Assembly: GCF_029168945.1 (NCBI RefSeq)
Contig: NC_083604.1
Location: 36,141,686 to 36,205,685 of the forward strand
DNA: 64,000 bases
Source of the DNA: Cannabis sativa
Taxonomy: Eukaryota; Streptophyta; Magnoliopsida; Rosales; Cannabaceae
Direction: 5' to 3'
Shown here in pieces: positions 60,313 through 64,000 of this stretch; positions within the stretch are counted from its first letter, which is position 1; every line of letters starts with the position of its first letter. The notes below the pieces were generated by a model. That model worked only from the letters and a program-made list of their open reading frames with translations. It was not told the origin of the DNA and did not search any database. The position numbers and the translations under genes are program-made.

Positions 60313-60575
60313 TTTATCTTAATTTTAATTATGTGTGGATTTATTTAAGTTTTTAATTATGTTTGGATTTTCTTAAGTTTTAAATAATGTATGGATGATA
60401 ATAATTAATTTTTAAGTTTTAAATAATGTATGAATGATAATTATGTGTGGATTTGTTAGTTTTTATTTTATTATTTATTAATAATGTAAATTTAAAAAGA
60501 AAATTAATTAATTAAATATAATAAAATATTTAATTATTATTAATATTTATTTATTTATTTTTTTTAAAAAAAACA
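60313..60575. other. CACTA 3' untranslated region
   Basis: AT-rich, with a short imperfect duplication of TTTTAAATAATGTATG-like sequence (60379 and 60417). No coding frame. It lies between the TNPA-like stop and the 3' subterminal repeats. Confidence 0.55.
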
Positions 60576-60812
60576 TTATTACCGGCGGAACCCCGCCGGT
60601 AATAACGTGTCAGGAAGTGTCAGTCGAGGGGTGCACATCGGCGGACCCTGTCGCTAATTGTCCGCTGGTATTAATGATTAATAACGGCGGACGTGTCATC
60701 CGCCGCTATTTATCATTAATAGCGACGGGGTATTATCGACGGGGCAATACCGGCGGATCCCGCCGCTAAATCGTATTACTGGGGGATTTAGCAATTATTA
60801 CCAGCGGACTCC
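60576..60812. repeat. CACTA 3' subterminal repeats
   Basis: Repeated ACCGGCGG/CCGCCGGT and CGGCGGA motifs. One perfect 13-bp inverted repeat with a 4-nt loop lies at 60576-60605 (TTATTACCGGCGG). These mirror the 5' subterminal block. Confidence 0.88.
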
Positions 60813-60843
60813 TCCGCCCCTAAAAACGTTAATTCTTGTAGTG
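60813..60843 (-). repeat. CACTA right terminal inverted repeat
   Basis: On the minus strand CACTACAAGAATTAACG... to AGGGGCGGA. TSD TCT follows at 60844-60846. Confidence 0.95.
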
Positions 60844-60846
60844 TCT

Positions 60847-62089
60847 ATAGCTTCTATCTGGCGAATAGAAAGTAAAGGATGACTTCCTTCGAGCTTAAAC
60901 AAACGAAAATAAATGGTGGAGTACTCATTTCACTTAGCTGAAATATCATTTATACAGGGTTAAGTGTTTTAAGGATAAAATACATTGTACGGTGTTACGG
61001 TAATTTAATCCCTTTATAGTGTAAATCATCTATATAGAGGATCATTGATCAAATTAGGATTATAACAATAGATAACTAATGACGTGTCTATATCATGGAA
61101 CATATAGAGCGTTCTATATGACTGAGAGTGCAATTCCAAGTTCTAAGAGTGGATTCAATAAGGAATTAATAAGTTAGGGAATTTACTTGGTAAATTCGGT
61201 TCGACTTATTGGAAGCTCGGTTATATAGACCCATGGTCCCCATACTAGTTGAGACCATACTACTTGTAAGACTCAGTTAATTGATTTTAATTAATCAATT
61301 ATAATTCTAAAGTTAGACTATGTCTACTTTATGAATTTTCACTAAGCAAGGGTGAAATTGTAAAGAAAAGAGATTCTAGGTTTATTTATTAATTAAGATA
61401 CTCTATATGTCTAAATTAATAAATATATTAAATGACAATATTATTTAATAATTATTTTTAAGTTATTAAATAATTAGAATTGGCATTTAAAAGGTTAAAT
61501 TGAAAAATTTGCATTTTTGAGAAAATGGGAATGAAAAATAACAAAATGGGAAAGTTGCAAAGTGAGGCCCAATTTCCCTATATGGGCCGCCTACTATGCA
61601 AGAGGTTTACCATTTTATTTTTTCCATTATTTTAATGCCACACAATTCTAACATAAACCTAGAGGGCATTCTATAAATAGAAAGTGTTGGCTTCAGGAAA
61701 CTCATAACTTTGCACATTGTTTCCTTCAGAGAAAAGCCAAGCCGCCCCTTCTCTCTCTTTTCTTCTCTTCTAATTTCAAAATTCCCTTGAGTGATAGAGT
61801 AGTGCCCACACACAAAAAGTGGTACCTAAATCATAGTATGTAAGACTGTGGAAAATTAGCATCAAAGAAGGAGAGAAAGAGATCCAGATTCAGATCTTGA
61901 TAATGCTCTGCTACAGAAAGGAATCAAGGGCTAGAGATCTGAATGGAAGGAGTCATTATATTCCGGTGCACCCAATGTAAGGTTTTCTTAAACTCTTATG
62001 TGTTTATTTCATTGTTTTAGAATTCATATTAAAATGTTAATGAAACATACTTGGTAGTAAATCTAGATCCTGGTAAAATATTTCAAACA
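60847..62089 (+). repeat. 3' LTR of copia-3, right half
   Basis: Continues from 42587 (ATAGCTTCTATCTGGCG) and ends AAATATTTCAAACA. TATA box at 61671-61680. TSD TCAAT follows. Confidence 0.93.
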
Positions 62090-63365
62090 TCAATAACTTC
62101 CTAGGAGCAACTGTCTAGGGATTTCAAGAAACAATTCCAGGCTGCTAGGGATAGGCGACCCAAAGCGGCCTCGCTAACCAATACAAAGTAGCAACCTGGC
62201 GAGAAAATCAAGGCGTACTTAAGTCATTTTAGCACGGCCACGACAAGAGTTAGGAATTTGGATGACAGCACGCAACTCACAACCCTTCAGGCGAGAATCT
62301 CTACTGATCCATTAACTGTAGGGGGTGAGTTATGGGACTTACAAGGACGTCAAGTGAGAAGCACTACTGAGTTCAACGGAAGGGCTCAGGTGTTCGTTCG
62401 GAAGGAAGAAGCCTAAAAGGAAATGAATCTATTGAAAACAAGCTCAGGAAGCAAACCCAGCCATGTTTCAACAGGTACTGCTTTCACGAGAATTGATAAC
62501 TCGGGGGCTTCTGGTTTAAAGAGAAAGGACAGAGTTAAGGAACCGTTGAAGGATAAAAAGAAGTAGAAGAAGGATGATAAGTATGTGCCAGTGTATACTA
62601 TTTATACCGAGCTTAATAAAACTCGGGAGAATATTTACCTCACACATGAGGAAAAGGTTGCCTTCAGCAAGCCCGAGCCCATGAGAAATTCTAGGAGCAA
62701 AAGAGATCCTAACAAGTATTGTGAATTCCATAAGGATATTAGGCATACGACCAACGAATGTCGCCAATTGAAAGATGAAATATAAAGTCTCATCGCACGA
62801 GGCCATTTTAAACAGTACGTGAAAAGACAGGGCCATGGATACAACCAGCCCAGTCTGCCCAATAACCCAAACAACTAGGGGTTACAACCTCTTCCTGTTG
62901 AAGGAGAGGACATCCTGGTTATTTCGGGAGGGCCACATATCGCACGGGAAAGCAATAACACCCAGAAAAGATATGTGAAAGAGATAAAGAATGAGCAGTC
63001 AGCCTTTTCCCCGGATCCTTCCAAGAAGGTGAAAATTGAGGAACCTCCCATTGTATTCACAGAGGAAGACGAGAAAAATAGGAGGTATCCTCACGTTGAT
63101 CCATTGGTGATTACCATTCAACTCGCCAATAAATGAATCAAGAGGGTGTTAATAGACAATGGGAGCTCGGTAAATATCCTTTATAAGGAGACTCTACGGA
63201 AAATGGGGCTTGAAAAGCCAAATTCAGGCCCTTTATGGTGAAGCTTTGCGGATTCACCGAACACAGCATTGCCAGTCTTGGCATAATCGAGCTCGCATTA
63301 ACCTTAGGTGAGGCACCCTTATCTGCTACTGTTATGCAAGACTTCTTAGTTGTTGACCTGCCATC
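62090..63365 (+). pseudogene. gypsy-2 gag (3' part) and protease
   Basis: Resumes the gag cut at 10232. The frame reads LSRDFKKQFQAARDRRPKA, KIKAYLSHFSTATTRV and FVRKEEA. The zinc-knuckle region is in 62585-62785 (KYCEFHKDIRHTTNEC, then RQLKDEI). It is followed by the Tat linker [12 protein letters not shown] (about 62925) and the retropepsin [13 protein letters not shown] (about 63142-63180), with [20 protein letters not shown] downstream. Stops include TAG at 62100, TAG at 62188 and others, plus a frameshift near 63220. It is cut at 63365 by another copia LTR. Confidence 0.85.
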
Positions 63366-64000
63366 TGTTGGGTTTTATGCCCTAAATAAAACTCATTTCA
63401 ATATAATCAGATTTACTTATTAATATAGATCAGAAATAACATTTAATGTTGCATTGTTCACATGATTGATTTCATGATTATATGTACATAATGTATAAAT
63501 TCATCTGAAACCCTTTTCACATACTTGATCCTGTTTATTGTGCCGTCAACACATTGGAAAGTAAACATGACTATGTGAATAAAGTTTCCTAGATTTATCA
63601 GACATAGGGTTTTACTGATATGATAATCTACAACAAAGTTTACTTGCATTTGGAGAAGTGCTATGTTCTTTCCAGAGCATTGGTTAAAGTAAAGCTCAGA
63701 TTGGATGCATGGAGTATGCATCGGAAGGGACCGATATTGAACTTTGACTTAGATTTATTAAACTTACCGTAATATCTATTCAAGTCAATATCGCCTAGTT
63801 GATCCTAGATCAAATGTTCTTAATCCTGTTATGATTAGGCTCGATCTTGAAAGGCTATTTGTGTTCTTTGATTTGTTAGTTAAGCCTACTTTTAGGTCAG
63901 GGTGATACGTACATTTTGGGAACACGGTAGTGCAATTGAGTGGGAGCGCTAGCATAAACATGGAATCTATAGCTTCTATCTGGCGAATAGTAAGCAAAGG
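63366..64000 (+). repeat. copia LTR (subtype I), truncated by window end
   Basis: Starts TGTTGGGTTTTATGCC after CCATC and follows copia-1 LTR sequence to the last base. It may be a solo LTR or the start of a full element. A right-hand TSD of CCATC should lie beyond the window. It interrupts the gypsy-2 protease. Confidence 0.93.

Larger units (their letters stand above)
42588..60843 (+). mobile_element. CACTA (En/Spm-type) DNA transposon with copia-2 nested inside
   Basis: Terminal inverted repeats of 31 bp start CACTACAA and match at 25 of 31 positions. The 3-bp TSD TCT is perfect (42585-42587, 60844-60846). The flanking copia LTR sequence reads through once the element and one TCT are removed. 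GC-rich subterminal repeats occur at both ends. The coding order is TNPD-like transposase, then TNPA-like protein, both on the plus strand. It is 18.3 kb as found and about 8.2 kb without copia-2. Confidence 0.97.
10233..62089 (+). mobile_element. copia-3: Ty1/copia element, non-autonomous type, hosting gypsy-1 and a CACTA
   Basis: Perfect 5-bp TSD TCAAT (10228-10232 and 62090-62094) inside the gypsy-2 gag. LTRs are 10233-12123 (TGTTAGG...TAACA) and 41980-42587 plus 60847-62089 (TGTTGGG...AAACA). The second LTR is split by the CACTA and is about 1.85 kb once this is removed. The interior has a primer-binding site, a long AT-rich leader split by gypsy-1, a shrunken pol remnant and a polypurine tract. 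The span is about 52 kb, but without nested elements it is about 10 kb. It must be older than gypsy-1, copia-1 and the CACTA. Confidence 0.92.

Overview
This window looks like a piece of a large, repeat-rich plant genome, most likely a eudicot, from gene-poor heterochromatin. The evidence is Ty1/copia LTR retrotransposons primed by an initiator-Met-tRNA type site, Tat-type Ty3/gypsy elements with two RNase H domains, a decayed gypsy chromovirus, and a CACTA transposon carrying the plant-specific TNPD/TNPA gene pair. I see no bacterial, organellar or host single-copy gene, no tRNA or rRNA gene and no CRISPR. Nearly every base can be assigned to a transposon. Species cannot be decided from the sequence alone.

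The layout is a set of nested insertions ordered by target-site duplications (TSDs). (0) Positions 7083-7785 are a piece of a copia internal region. (1) A Tat gypsy element, gypsy-2, inserted there; its 5' LTR is about 7786-8783 and its gag and protease run 8812-10232 and 62090-63365. (2) Copia-3 (10233-62089, TSD TCAAT) split the gypsy-2 gag; another copia LTR at 63366-64000 interrupts the gypsy-2 protease and runs off the window. (3) Inside copia-3, a second Tat gypsy element on the minus strand, gypsy-1 (14724-38237, TSD ATTAA), sits in the leader, and a CACTA transposon (42588-60843, TSD TCT) sits in the 3' LTR. (4) Inside gypsy-1 are copia-1 (18896-29058, TSD GGAAC/GAAAC) and a solo copia LTR (33141-35034, TSD ATGAC). 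Inside the CACTA is copia-2 (46832-56907, TSD ATTTG). Left of 7083 are a truncated reverse-strand copia LTR (1-446), a decayed chromovirus (447-5270), an assembly gap (5271-5370) and a separate LTR with a 52-unit TC microsatellite (5877-about 7080).

The copies show different stages of decay. Copia-2 keeps protease, integrase, RT and RNase H with only a few lesions but has no recognisable gag. Copia-1 and copia-3 share the same heavily shrunken pol remnant, so they look like members of a non-autonomous subfamily of the same LTR family. The TNPA-like gene of the CACTA is almost intact with clear introns; its TNPD-like transposase is broken by stops, frameshifts and copia-2.

The most interesting region is 15.6-18.9 kb inside gypsy-1. 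Between pol and the 3' LTR, on the strand opposite to gag-pol, lies a spliced gene with its own TATA-like box, a 5' UTR intron, a 'putative gypsy type transposon' domain and a coiled coil. It resembles the antisense ORFs described in Grande/Retand-type Tat elements. Its first intron holds two tandem long hairpins sharing the loop motif ATGCCCCTTGAG, which I cannot match to anything known.
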